A stretch of 64,000 bases of DNA from Toxorhynchites rutilus septentrionalis (taxonomy: Eukaryota > Arthropoda > Insecta > Diptera > Culicidae), in NCBI RefSeq assembly GCF_029784135.1, contig NC_073745.1, positions 99,231,333-99,295,332 on the forward strand, in the 5' to 3' direction. This document shows positions 1-13,100 of this stretch, piece by piece. The stretch's first letter is position 1; each line of letters starts with the position of its first letter. Made by a program: the position numbers and the translations under genes. Under the pieces are notes generated by a model, which saw only the letters and a list, made by a program, of their open reading frames with translations, did not search any database and was not told the origin of the DNA.

Positions 1-480
1 GTACCAGCATCGAAGAACGGTTCCGCTTGAGTCATCGGAGCAGCCGCCACACACACACACATACACGTGCGCAATTCTTTTCGTTTGGTTGTTATCCAGC
101 ATCGAGAAGATTCCGGAAAGATGTTATCATTGCTGAAAAATAATCTGCCAGTTCCCCTTGGAATGAAAATTACATTCAAGCGAAAGAGTTTATTTTAATG
201 TTTTCTATCCCTATAATACTGCGACCAAATACATTTGGTTTTGTGATTTTTCAATCAAGTGCAATTATTCTTCCCCATCAGTAGAACATTTTCGTATCCA
301 ATATTGGATGCATAAAACATTGTGCTTCCAACGTAACGTTCTCGTTTCCGAAGTCTCCCAAATATTCATTTATTCATTCATTCAGAATGGATTCAGATTC
401 AACTTCAAAAGAATGATCACTATATCAACGATAGTCTTACGTCAACCTTCCGGTTATACCACAGATATAACCTACTTCCT
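1..480 (-). repeat. Hairpin-family element A, partial copy
   Basis: This is the reverse complement of the first part of the elements at 28628-30702 and 55071-56529. Shared blocks include the module around CAATATTGGATAC and the terminal hairpin GGTTATAcc..ggTATAACC beside a TGACGTAagACTA motif (near 430-470). The copy runs off the left edge and ends near 480 in a T-run. A short CA microsatellite lies at about 49-61. No real coding capacity is seen. Confidence 0.7.
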
Positions 481-803
481 TTTTCTATCGATATCGATAG
501 CGCATGATGGGTGCAATTGCTTCGTATGAGCACATGATGGACACAGTGAATGCCATGTATAGCAACCTGCGCATGATGTAGTATCTCTTCTGTGTGGAAA
601 GCATTAAGGTGATGATGAATATGCTATCCAGCATGGTAACAGGCGCACTTAGAAGGCGATTGAGGGTAACAACATTTGAAACAACCTCAAAATTGCAGGA
701 CAATGACGTTTAGTCGCAGAAACTTTTACCGTTCGTTCAATTATAAGCCCTTATAAGCCCGAATAGTGTGAATTGGTTTATGAAAAAGATAAACTCGACT
801 TAC
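481..803. other. Intronic stretch, nothing recognised
   Basis: This lies downstream of the exon ending at 804 of the minus-strand Q-rich gene. Short ORFs on both strands show no family resemblance. I see only unique-looking intronic sequence. Confidence 0.4.
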
Positions 804-1163
804 TCATGAGTCTGTTTGCCGCCTTGCTGAGTGGGATGTTGTTGTGGAGGCTGTTGCTGTTGTTGCGGTGGACCCCGTTGTTGTTGTTGTTGTTGTTGTT
901 GTTGTGGGGGCTGCTGTTGTTGGGGAGGGCCCCATTGTGGTTGTTTTGGAGGATGCTGCCGTTGTTGCGGTGGAACCCATTGTTGTTGTTGTTGTGGGGG
1001 CTGCTGTTGTTGTGGAGTAGCCCATTGTGGTTGTTGTGGAGGCTGCTGCTGTTGTGGAGGACCCCGTTGTTGATGTTGCTGTGGATGCTGCGGTTGCCTT
1101 TGTTGTTGTTGAGAGTGCTGCAGTTGCTGTTGCGGGTCCTGCTGTTGTGTCTGTTGCTTTTTT
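804..1163 (-). CDS. Exon 4 of the Q-rich (AGO2-like) gene
   Basis: A 360-bp exon follows the acceptor TTATTTTTAG. It encodes Q/P-rich repeats with conserved W and RGPP units and a run of about nine Q, then ends at CATGA|GTAAGTCG. The Thr-rich minus frame and the Leu- and Cys-rich plus frames over the same bases are shadows of the CAA/CAG repeat. The CAA-dominated repeat is a likely site of length variation. Confidence 0.65.
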   Translation of the reverse strand, partial: KKATDTTAGPATATAALSTTTKATAASTATSTTGSSTTAAASTTTTMGYSTTTAAPTTTTTMGSTATTAASSKTTTMGPSPTTAAPTTTTTTTTTTGSTATTATASTTTSHSARRQTDS

Positions 1164-4100
1164 CTAAAAATAAATTAACATGTGTAAGCGGGGTTGTTTA
1201 CAGTCGGGCGGCACGATAATTATCAATGTTTCAATACGAACAATGTTTTGAAATACGAATGAAGCGGGTGTGGATTTCGTTTTATCTCTCTTCAGGTACT
1301 GTGAATGGGGAAAATGATTTCCTCATGCAGAATTGCGACAAACGCTTTTGTACAGTGTCGGACGAAACACTATCACTGCTCAAGCAAAACAAGAAAATTA
1401 ATTGTTTCACGGTGGTATTTTGTATTTTTCGGATCCTGGTAAGTATCTATCATGTAAACAAGAAGTATGTAAGGTTTTTTAATTCTCGAATTCTAGTTGC
1501 AGTCAACGAGAAATGAATCGTGCGCATAATTGCACGGAAACACAATGGTCAACGGAGTCTTCGTAACCTAATTGATCGCGTGTCCGCTACTAAGCGAACA
1601 ATCATTAGCTTATAACCAAGGGCCCTCAACGGACCATCTTTGTTTGTTATTCTAGCTACTACGTCCACGAATCAATAATCATATAATCACACTCCACATA
1701 CGATCGACCTGCTGCATCGGTAATTAAATTTTTTTTTAAAAAATCCACAAAATGTCCAAGGCAGACAGCAGCCAACGCGAAATCGCAGAGTGCTTGGGAC
1801 GATCCAAAATCTTCGTGTTTAATGCCCTCTACAAAAAATCGAAACGACTGGACGCCCAAGGAAAACAACCACGAAGGATGATGCTGTCATAAAGCGAGTC
1901 TCCAAGAAAGATCCCTTCAAGGGACGAACTGAACTTGTCCGTGAGTTCCCAGACAGTTCAGCGGCGGCTGGTGGAGCAGGAGCTAGGCGGTAAAAGCCCC
2001 CGGAAGGTCCGGATGCTGACGCCGAAGCATCTGAAGGTACGACTGAAGTTCGTGAAAGACCACTTCGATTGGGTCGAACCGGAGAAGGAAAAGCAGTGGC
2101 GAAATATACTGTGGTCAGATGAGACGAAGGTAAACCTCACCGCCTCGCACGGAAAAACTTGGGTCCATCGCCCAATAGGCGGCGCTTACATGCCACAGTA
2201 TATCACGAAAACATTCAAGCATGGGGGAGAGAACATTATGGTGTGGGGGTGCTTCTCCTGGTAAGTGGTTGCCCCCTGTACTGGGTGGATAAGATCATGG
2301 ATCAGAACCAGTACACCCAAATCTTAAGGGATGTTATGCTGCCAAACTCCGAGAGGGAGATGCTCCTGAAATGGCAGTTCATGCAAGATCCGAAACACAC
2401 TGCCAGACATGGAGACGTCATGGAGTGGCCAACGCAGTCACCGGATCTGAACCCTATAGAGAACCTATGGGAGATCGTGAAAAGGTCGGTGTACACAGAG
2501 CGATCGAAGGACCTGATCACGAACGCCACTTCACAGTGAAAACGTAATTAAGTGCATATAACTTTGCATACAAATCATTTCGTTTTCACCGTGAGCTGAC
2601 GTTCGTAATCAGGCCCGAAGAATATGCATAAACTGTGGGTAGGATACAAGCTCGTTGGTACACCATCCCAGTCACCTCGTGCCAGAAGCTGGTGGAATCC
2701 ATGCCGAACCGGGTGCGTGAAATGATGCGTGTCAAAGGTTACACGACGAAGTACCGACCCTAGATTTTTTTTGTCTTTATTAGAGAGATTTTCAGCCTTA
2801 GGCTGGTTCATCTCTTGCAACGATGAAGAGGCCTTAAGGTCTCTTTCTAGTTTTGGGGATTTCCCCTATTTACAATAAATTTCTTTAGCGATCTCTAGCG
2901 ATTCGTTATTCTGTTCATTAATCCAGTACGTATCCACATTTCGTTGTCATGTCGTTGATTCCATTACACTCGGTCAAACAGACCAGTGTCTTTCAAGAAA
3001 GAAAATACCGCTGTGGTCATGGTTGGTTCGTTTCTCAGGGTATCTCTGATACTCCCTGAGATGTCGTATGTCGATCTAGGGCCCTCGTATTGAGGACAGT
3101 GACATAGAACGTGTTCGACTGTCTGGTGTACGCGACATAATGTACACTGAGTTCTGAATTCCTCGCCACCACCCATGTTGTACGAGAATATTGCGTGTCC
3201 TGTCCTTAGCCTCGACATTTTTTTCTGCTCTTTGTGCCCCTTGTGGTCTTCCCATTTGGTGATGTCACTTTTGATTTTGCGAAGGAAGAAACTTCTGGTT
3301 CCCCTCCGACCGGCGCGATACCATTCTTCAGCCCATTTTTTCTCTATGGCTCTAGAAACCCATGATTTGGAGTCATCTGCGGGAACGCGGTTGGTGAAGA
3401 GTGCCTGTCGTCGACCTGATCCTGCGAGTCTATCTGCTTCTTCGTTTCCAGGGACTCCGGAATGACCTGGTATCCAAATAAAGGTTGTGTGCGGTTGTGC
3501 GTTTAGCAGGATTTCCTGAATCCATAGGTGTTTGATTGATTCTGATTCAAGTGTAGAGACGACGCTGGCTGAGTCAGTAAAAATGGCGATTGGTCGATTC
3601 GATGGTGTTGTTGCTGCGATAAGGGCTTCTGCTGCTTCTGCCGAGAAAACTTTGCACGGGTCCGGTAGGCGGTTAGAGGTGACCAGATCAGGTCCTGAGG
3701 CACCTATACCTACCTTCCCTAGTGCCAATGAACCGTCCGTGTATCGAACGGTGTGGTTTGCATACCGGTTTCTAATCAATTCAAGGACTGCCTTTTGGAT
3801 GTCTGTCGGGTTGGAACCTGCTCTAAAACTATTTATGATTGAGTAGTCAGTCTGTATGCTTGGAAGGTTCCAGCCTTTTGTTCCACACCAGTGGACCCTG
3901 GACACTGGCGGGAGCTCTTGGCCAGTAGTATCTCTAAAGAGGCGGTTAGCCTCGGTTAGGAGGAACCCCTCCCCGTTTCGTACGGATTTTCTGGAGGCAA
4001 AATTGAGTGCTCTATGACATATCACTTTATTGAGGAAGTAGCGAAAGGGGAGTTTGCCGCTCTCCACACAGGCCGCATCACAAGGAGTCGATGGGAGGAG

Positions 4101-7100
4101 TCCGGATGTTATTTTAATTGCTCGGTGGTAGATAGGTGCTAGCTTGTCCAGAAGGGTATGGATACCGATGATAGTAAGCTCCAGCCCGTAGATGTCTGGA
4201 ATTAACGATCGCGTTCCCGACGTTGAGTCTGGTGTCCCTGTTGGCGTTCACATGCCGACTTGCTAGGGATTTGAGAAGATTGATGCGACTACGACAATCT
4301 TCTTTCACTCTGTCGCAGTGTGGACCGAAGGATAACTTTCTGTCTATGGTTACACCGAGGATTTTTAGCGTGTTCCGCGTGGATTTTTAGCAGTGCCATT
4401 GATTTTTATTGGTGCGTTCAGGATCCAATGGTTTGAGTCGCATATGTGTGTGTACTCGCTCTTGGCTGCCGATAGTTGGAAACCGACGGAGGAGGCCCAC
4501 CGTGCCGCCCACGCCACGGCTTGAGAGAGTTTTCGTCTAAGGGCTTTGACTGTAGCCATTGCAACCATCAATACTACATCATCGGCATAGACGAAAATTC
4601 GGATTCCCTTCAGAAGATGCTCAAATACACCGTTCATCTTGATCAGGAAGAGGGTCACGGCGAGGACGGAGCCTTGAGGGACACCCGTCTCTTCGTTGAA
4701 TGGTCTGGATTTGTGATTGCCGATCATGACTTGAAAGGAGCGTAGGCTCAGGAAACCTTTGATAAAATGTAGCATATGGCCACCAATACCCCAGTTGGAA
4801 AGTCGTCGTAGTACCGCTGGTGTCCAAGCTCGATTGTAGGCTTTAGAGATATCGAGAGTTGCCATTTCAACGTGAAGGTTTTCCTTCCTTGCCTCGTCCA
4901 ATGCTTGAGTTAGCGTAGTCATGTATGTAGTTGTACCACCTCCTGGGCGAAACGCGTGTTGTCGAGGATCTAACAGATTTTTGTCGTATAGATATTGCGT
5001 CAATCTACGGTTGACCATCTTTTCCATAACCTTACATGTACAACATGTGAGAGAGATAGGACGGTAATCTTCAGGGACTCGTCCGGTCTTGTTGGGTTTT
5101 TTTTATGGGAACCACTAAACTTTGCGACCATTCCTGGGGGAACTTGCGTTCAACCCAGATACGGTTAAAGATGTCGAGCAGCCTATTTTTTCCGCGTAAG
5201 GTTAGTTTCTCCAAAAGTGGATATCCAACCTCATCTGGCCCCGACGATTTTCCTTTAGCAGTGGTCAAGGCAGTGGCTAGTTCTTGTAGTTGAAACGGCT
5301 GGTTCAGGTGCGGGTTGGGATCAATACTGGGTAATTGAACACTGGATATCGAGTCCCGTGATACGTCATTTTTTCTAATGAATTCAGTAGAGTATCCGTC
5401 CAGAGCCGATAGGGAATAGAAGTATTTGCTTAGTATGTCGGCTACAGCCACTGGTTCCGTAACCGTTCTGTTTGAGATGGTGAAGGCAATTCCCTGACAG
5501 CTTCGCTTACCGGATAGGGCGTTTACTCGTCGACAGAGCTCCGTCGAGGTGTTGTTATTATTTACCCTGTCAATGAATTCTTACCAGCTGGCCGTTTTAG
5601 CGTCGCGTATTGTCTGCCTATACTCATTCCTTAGTTTGCGATACATTTCGGTTAGTACTTCTGTGTTTGGATGGCCTTTAGGAAGCCGCTTAACTGCCCT
5701 TAGAGCTTTCTTTCTCGCTCTAACAGCAGTTTTGACTTGTGGGGACCACCAACGTGTTGCCTTTCTGCCTGGCGTTTGGCTGGTTCGGGGGATGGCAGTG
5801 GTTGCAACATCATATATACCATCCGTGAATTTTTTTATAGAGATCGGGTCAGGATCCCGGTCAAGACGATTCATGAGTTCAATTATGTTATGCTGATACA
5901 CTTCCCAGTTCGCTTGATCATATAACCAACGGGGTCGCCGGGAGAGTGTAACAGGCTTGCCATCAGAGTGGATGATGATGGGATAGTGGTCGCTTCCCAT
6001 CGGGTCATTATGAGTCAGCCACAGAAGCCGACGAAGCAGATTACGACTGGTAAAACTAAGATCGATCGTGGTTTCGGTTTGGCCACGTATAAAAGTAGGG
6101 GATCCGTTGTTCAGGACTACAAGGCCTAACTCGTCTGTAGCCTCGAGTATGTCGATTCCACGGCGATTTCGGTTATAATTACCCCATTCTTGATGGTGTC
6201 CGTTAAAATCACCTAGCAGAAGGACTGGTCCAGTGATTTGCCGCAGTGTGTGGATGAGTTTGTTTCGGAGATTAGGGATCTTTTGGTTGGGCAAGTAGAC
6301 CGACACAACTGTCACCGGGAAGGGGTGAGTAATTTGCACGGCAACCATAGGTAGATCAGCGTCCAGGTGCACTACCGTGAAGTGGTATGGATTGTGTGAT
6401 GAGTGTCCATTTATATCGTCCGCCGAGAGATTTATTCATTCTGACAACGTCAGCTCTGTGTATTTCTTGGAACGCTAGTACCAGTGGATTGTATTGCTGA
6501 ACTATCAGTTCAATGTCACCGAGGTTGTTGTAGAAGCCGTTGACATTCCACTGGATTGCCAGCGTAGAACCCGAAGAAAATTTTCCACTAATGTTGTGGC
6601 TAGAGGTGAGAAAGGGTGTAGTTTGTTGATAACTGATAGTGGTATCCAAAGGAGGGCAGTTGAGTCGTTCCGAACTTCCAGAGTCATCGTCACGTGGTGT
6701 ACTCGACCTGCGAGTGGTACCTTTCATTGTTCGGGAGGTGGAACCCGATAGAGCTCCACCGGCAGAAGTAGTACGTGAGGACCCAGCTACCGGCAGAGGT
6801 GAAGGGTCCGCAGAGATGGAGGGTGATACTAAAGAAGGCCCAGGGGTTGATAGTTGGATCGTATTACCATTAGCTCTCCACAGATCGTAGGATTTAGCGC
6901 ATGTCCTGGTATACTGAGGAACGATATTTTGTGCAGCTAGTCTGGTGGATCGTCTTAAAGGTGCTTCAGATTTGTTTTTTTCGTGGATTGCCACCGGGTG
7001 CTGAGGGGTGGTCCCTAGTTCCGGTTGGTCCATAGCGTCCGCACTAGGGGGGCCCCAGCTGCCCAGGGCTGCATCCGAGAGCTTGACTCCCACGTTGTCC

Positions 7101-10100
7101 TGCGAGGAATACGGGGGTAATTCCCGCTTGTCCGTCTCGCTATTTGCAGAAATCTTGACTCCCACGGTGTCCTGCGAGGAATACGGGGACGAAGCCCGCT
7201 CGTCCGTCTCGTTTGGTGTTTTCGGGTATCGAGGGTGATCTGCCGGTTCCGGTCCTCCAGAGACTTCCGCACCGCCTATCTGAGACACGTTTTTCGTTTG
7301 TTGTCGTTTGGTTTTGAGTTTCATCGTTATTGTTAAAACGGATAGAGCATACATTGTCCTCTCTGCTTGATCGTATAGAATTGTCCACGTTGGTGGTTGT
7401 AGAAGCCATTTATTGTTAATCAGTTGTTTGGTCTTGTGGGTTCAGCCAGAGAGGACTTATCAAAGAGAGTCGTTTATGAAAGATCCTCCAACAGACCGTA
7501 ATATGTCGATCCGTCTGAGGAAATGTCCATCTCCGATCTTGACTCGTTTCTTGCTTTGGTCTGTGAGTAGGTGTTACCTTCATCATCAGATATGATGCTA
7601 GTAGATTGAGTGTTTCTGGGATGGGTCTTCTTGTCTTGTTTTGCCTTCACCATTTGCTTTTTCGTAGACTGTTTGTTTTTACCCTCGGAAGGTGGGGAAG
7701 CTGTTTTGCTGTCGGTCTTTTGAGTATACCGGGAATTAAGCTCAGTACGTCTGTCCTGTCTAGAGGAGGCCCGGCTTCGACGTCCATCCTTGCTACAGTC
7801 CCGTTGGTTCAGTATCCGAGGCGATCGAGATCTTGATCTCTCGCTATGCGTTGATTTTTCGTTGTTGTTACTCTTTTGTTTTTGCTTTGGAATAGCGTCG
7901 GTTACCTTCAAGATTTCCATTTTTGTTGATTTCATGGGTAAGTTGTTTCGAGTGCTTGAGCTTGCAACCGGAGGGATAGGAACGTTCGCGGCAGCCAGGG
8001 CAGTTTTTAATGCTGCAATTTCTACGTCCTTATCCTGTAGCTGTTTGTCTTTATTCCAGAGCACTTCGAATAGTTCGTCAATTTGACGGTCGCGCTTTTC
8101 AGCCTCCTTTCGCATGATCTCTATTTCGTTATCTTTTTTTTCTGTTTCGGCTAAAAAATGGTCGAGCTTAGCGTTGAGTTCAATTAATCGAGCATCGTTC
8201 CCTTCTACAACTACTGCAGCTGCGGACTTGGTTCGGTGATTAGCTTCATACGTCCTTCGAGCTGCTGGGTAACCGACTCCTTGGTCCACCATCAAGTGCT
8301 GAATGTCGACTTCCTTCAGGTAGATCGGGCATTTTTTGCTAGAAACTGGATGCGTATCGTTCTTGCAGTGTTTACAGTAAGCCTTCTCGTGACATGGCAT
8401 CTCCGACGTGCTGGCATGATTGCCACAACATACACCGCAGATTTGGCCTGCCGTACATCGCTTCCGAGGGTGTCCATATTCGAAGCAACTATAGCACAGC
8501 ATTTGCGTAGGGTAGTAAGGTCGAGTACGTGCTCTTATCCAGCCAAAACTTACGCTTTGCGGCACTACCGTCCCGTCAATAGTGAGGATGATAGTTGGGG
8601 TCGGAATATTCTGATCTCCGTCCTTGCGGGTGATTCGTCGCAGGTCCTTGATCCCTTGCTCCTTAAGTTCACTCAATAATTCTTCCGTTTCATATTCCGT
8701 GGATTCGGGGCAGTAAACCACACATCTACATTGATTGCGGGTGGTGTGATCAGTAATCCTGATTGGGGAACCATCTGGTAGCTTGCTCATCAGTTTGAGT
8801 TGATCGATTTGCCGTTTGTTTCGTAGCTTAATAACATAGGAAGTTCCCTTGTTCTCAGGGTATCCTTCCTTGATTTTGATGCCGAGGAACGTCTCAACTG
8901 CTTTTCTGATTTCAAAAGGCCGCTTAGGTAAGGCTTTATTTACTCCCTCGTAGTACACGTATCTGACCATAGTCCCCACTGGAATCACCCCATTCCGGGA
9001 AGCTTCGTCCGGCGAAAATTCCATCAACTCGGTTTCCTGACCCAGGGTCCCCTGGATCCCCGCAAGGGGGTAAGGGGGGAAACCCCCCCGTTGCATGCCA
9101 GTAGGTTTGACTTGATGTGTTTTTTATAATCACTCGATCCCGACAACAGTCACTCACGACGAAATATATTTTTAATTTGGATAAATCTTCTACTAAGGAC
9201 TATTAAGGTAATCCACCATACATAAATGACGATTGATTGATGCACGTGTTTATGTTTCTTTTCACTTTTGCTCTTTTCAATATCTGATTTATCTGTTGTT
9301 CTATTCACTACCGTCCCTATTGTTCATTCATACTATTCACCGATGGAGAATAGAAATTGTTACCATGGCGTGCTGTCGCAATAGAATCAGACAAAATCAC
9401 TTTTACGTTAGAGTCCATGGAAATACTGTCGAGAATCCACCGTTAAAAGGAAACTGATAGGTCCAAGTATCACTTTCTAAAGTGATCAGAGAAACACTTC
9501 GTATTCGCACGATTTTCGCGAAAAGACTTCACCGTAAAAAAAACGCCAAGCTAGCGAGTGCGCCGACCCTAGAAGCTTTTAATTTAAATTTTTTTACCAA
9601 GAATTTTAAAACCGGTCTTAATTTTTGTCTCGTCATTTTAGTTGTTAAGTATGCTTAAAACGCATTTTTTAATGAATGACTATTGTTTTAACTATAAATG
9701 TTATAAATTTCTTCGAACAATGGAAATTAATCATTATAAATGGATTGAAGCACTGGATTGGATTATGTTTTTCCTCAAAGTTTTGTCACTTTCTTTTTTT
9801 GTTGAGCAGTGAACTAAACCTACCGATATTCATGTATACTTATTCCTACCACAAATGACCCTTCTTTGAAATATTGCTATGTAAAGCTCAAACTATAATA
9901 TTTCGCACAATTTGATAAGAAGTACACATTCAAGAATACACTGATGGTTTTTTTAAGAAAAATAGAGACAATTGACGATGAGGCAATGTTACTTCTATAG
10001 CAATTTTGAAAAAAAATCAAGAGGGGTCATTTGATCCCGCCGTGGTAGGTTTTGTGTTAATGTTTTGTCCGACACTGTTCATACTGTTATATATTATTGA

Positions 10101-13100
10101 TCGGCCTTCAAGTACAATTGAAGCTAGAGTCAACAAAACGAGATTCCCTAACAAACCTCTAGATACTGAGCTCCTTTGATACATGCCCGGTTTGTCTTGA
10201 TACTTGAAGGTAGTTTCGAACATTTTTTTAGTTTTTTTTTCTTGAATTGATTACTAAGAACGATATACTAATGCAATATTGAATTTTCTTATCGTATTCG
10301 GGACTTATATTCAGTGCTACTCGATTTACTTACTTATTTTTTCCGCCGCTCTGTTGTTGTCCCGTTGGCATTTCCTTTGGTTCTGGTTTCGCTTGTTGTT
10401 GGATTTGTCTGTAATACATCAAAAACAAGTTTAATCTTAATATTTTCAAATAAACAAAACGGTATTACGAAAGTTCTGAAAAAAGCATGATAGACACGTT
10501 TCTGATTTATTTATACACAATAATGCTTCATCTCATGGAGATTGGATTTTGTTCACAACAGTGTTTCGCCAATAAACCCGGTCCGTGGCCGCAGTGCTTG
10601 AGCTACGAACCACACTGATTCTTGCCAAGTCGCGCTTTATCTGGTTCAACCACCTCGCTCGATTCGAACACGATCTTTGTGGAGCAGTGGTTCATCCACC
10701 TTCTCCATATTCCGTGTTTCTGTACACCGCTGCATAATGTTCTTAACATTCGGCGTTCGGAAACACCATGTGCTTGCAAGTTCGCTTCGAGCATCGTCAA
10801 TCAGGGATTTGTACATTGTAGACTTTGTACGGGTCGGAGTTTGTTTGGTCCACCATTAGGAATTTACTCTCGGTTGTTTTCGACGAGCCAAGGTAGACTA
10901 ATTCGCCGATCATCTCGATCTCGTCGCCGTTGATCACAACACTACTACCAAGAAAGATTCTGTTACGATCAGTTCCTCCTGCTAGCATGTATTCAGTATT
11001 AACTGCATTGATTTCAAGCCTAACCAGTTTTTTTTTCACCGGGTTACAAGTTCGCTACCATCGCATGTGTACTTCCGATAATGCCGACGTCATCGGCGAG
11101 GCAGTTAAAATTACTGGACTTGTTAGAAATCGTGACCACGTGTTAAAGCCCGCTCTCCGCATAACACCTTATAGTGCCACATTGAAGAACAGACAGTATA
11201 GTCCATCGCCTGACAGGATTCCGACAGATTTTTTTTTGTCAATTCATTGTCAATTTGTTGTTAAATATTATTTACATGTATACCTTCAAATTTACATTTC
11301 ATTATTCAATTCATTCTCAAGCGCTAATCAATTTATGGCTCCTTCGGTTCTATGTATGTGTTTTATACACTGCGTTTCACGACTATAGAACCACTAATTT
11401 TTTCTGAATTTCCAGAGATATGTAAGAAGTTGGTTGAATTGAAGTATATAGTGTAGGATATAATAAATATCTTCATTCAAAAGACTGGCCATTTGAACTT
11501 TATTGTTTATTGATTGAAAAAACTAAAATTCCAGTGTTTCATAACTATAGAACCAGATGGAAAAACTCTCACTCCTTCACAAAATTAAGGTAAATTTCAC
11601 ATGAATTACAATAAGTTTCTATTACATAGGTCATCTTTAGTTCTCAATCAGTTCAAATAACCCATTCGGAATGGTTGCGCCATGTTGTAGAGCGTATCTC
11701 GTTCTACGCAGAGAATACTGCTCGTTTAAGCTCTTCAAATCACTCATACTGCTTGTAAGCTGCATCTACTATCGTACGATCACTTCTCATAAGTTCTTGA
11801 TAGGATTTTGAGCTGGCAAACAAACTGACCTCAAACTGGCTCATATTCATTAAACCATACAACGACTTTCCGGATTTTATAAATCGATGTCGAATTACCC
11901 ATTTATCACATTGATTTTGATGCAAAAACAACAGTAAATGATTCTGAAGTACTTCGTTACACTTCTGACTGTTCAACCAACCGTAAAGAATTTCACTTGT
12001 TTTACGCTGCAACCGTGTCCACGCAGTTGGTGCTCGACGACATTCGCTGAATTTATGCTGTAGAGTTTCCGTTGTTCTGTTACAGTGTATATTAGGGTGC
12101 CATGAATGTATGGGAAAAAATCGACCCTAAAAATTCAAAAAGTTACCCCATAAAAAATGTTCATCACCTCGAAAAAACAACCTATGCCAAATATCAGCTC
12201 AATCTTAACTTAAGGACTTAAGGGAGAGTGGCGCAAAGCGGTCAAAGTTTGAGTTTTTTGAAAATCGAAAAATCACCCAAGGGGGAAGAAAGGAAATCGA
12301 GGTTTTCGAAAAAAAAATTTTAATGCCAAATGTTTTAAAATTGCATGAAACGTCGAGATCTAGTGGCATCTCGAATTTTTTTTTGTCAAAAATCGTCACT
12401 CTGGGACTTAGTTTTTTTCGGCACGAAAAGTATGGTTAAGGGTGCCAATAAAAATAGTTATCTCGGTTTTTCATTCGTAACTTGCTACGGAATGTTGATT
12501 TGCACAATAATATATCCTGACGGCGCCAGTGGTTGTATGGTTAGCGTAACAGCCTCACAATCCGATCGGCCTGGGTTCAATCCCAGCTGGCGTCGTTGGG
12601 ATTTTCTGAGGCGAAAAATCTCTGGTTACGTCTTCCTTCGGAGCGGAAGTAAAAGAAGTTGGCCCGGCTCATGAGTTGTTGAGTCTGATAGGTAGGAACA
12701 GGTGGAGTCGCCTCCCTGATGTCGGTGATTGGCACTAAAGTGGCGGAAATAGGCCGACGAAAAATAAGCGAAGATAAAAAAAAAAAAAAAATAATATATC
12801 CTACGCAAAATTTTTGGGTAATTGGGTAATTTTTAGATTTTCAAAAAACTCAAACTTTGACCGCTTCGCGCCACTCTCCCTTAAGTCCGATTGAGCTGAT
12901 ATTTGGCAAAGGGTGTTTTTTCGAGGTGGTGAACATTTTTTATGGGGTAACTTTTTGAAACTCGAGATGGCCAAGGCAGCTCTGAAGGTAGCAAGGTAGC
13001 TCTGAAGGAGTTATGAGTTGCTATGTTATGAAAAATTACGCGATTTTTGGTTTGGCGTATGAAAGCCATCACTGCATCCACGAAGCGTAGTTTCTTTTCT

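Larger units (their letters stand above)
2765..9562 (-). mobile_element. LINE-1: full-length I-group-like non-LTR retrotransposon
   Basis: A 6.8-kb element on the minus strand, with the T-run at 2765 being the antisense 3' tail and the 5' end at 9562. It is bounded by the 11-bp duplication CCGACCCTAGA. Order on the minus strand: 5' UTR, ORF1 with three zinc knuckles, then ORF2 with endonuclease, reverse transcriptase and RNase H. RNase H plus CCHC ORF1 is typical of the I-group clades (I, R1, Loa and relatives); I do not assign a clade. It interrupts the Tc1 relic inside intron 3 of the Q-rich gene. A 50-bp 3' fragment of the same family sits at 25933-25983. ORF2 has several breaks, so this copy is not autonomous. 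Confidence 0.9.
12134..12959. mobile_element. Foldback MITE with about 130-bp terminal inverted repeats
   Basis: The left arm (12134-12268, starting TTCAAAAAGTTACCCC) is the inverse of the right arm (about 12826-12959, ending GGGGTAACTTTTTGAA). The arms share GGGAGAGTGGCGC and CAAAGTTTGAGTTTTTTGA. The central part has no recognisable coding sequence and hosts the SINE at 12519-12789. Confidence 0.8.

Noticed and set aside
773..1219. Long Leu-rich and Cys-rich plus-strand frames and a Thr-rich minus frame
   Set aside because: They are shadow readings of the CAA/CAG repeat in exon 4 of the minus-strand Q-rich gene.
12626..12808. 60-codon minus ORF
   Set aside because: It lies across the SINE body and A-tail in antisense.
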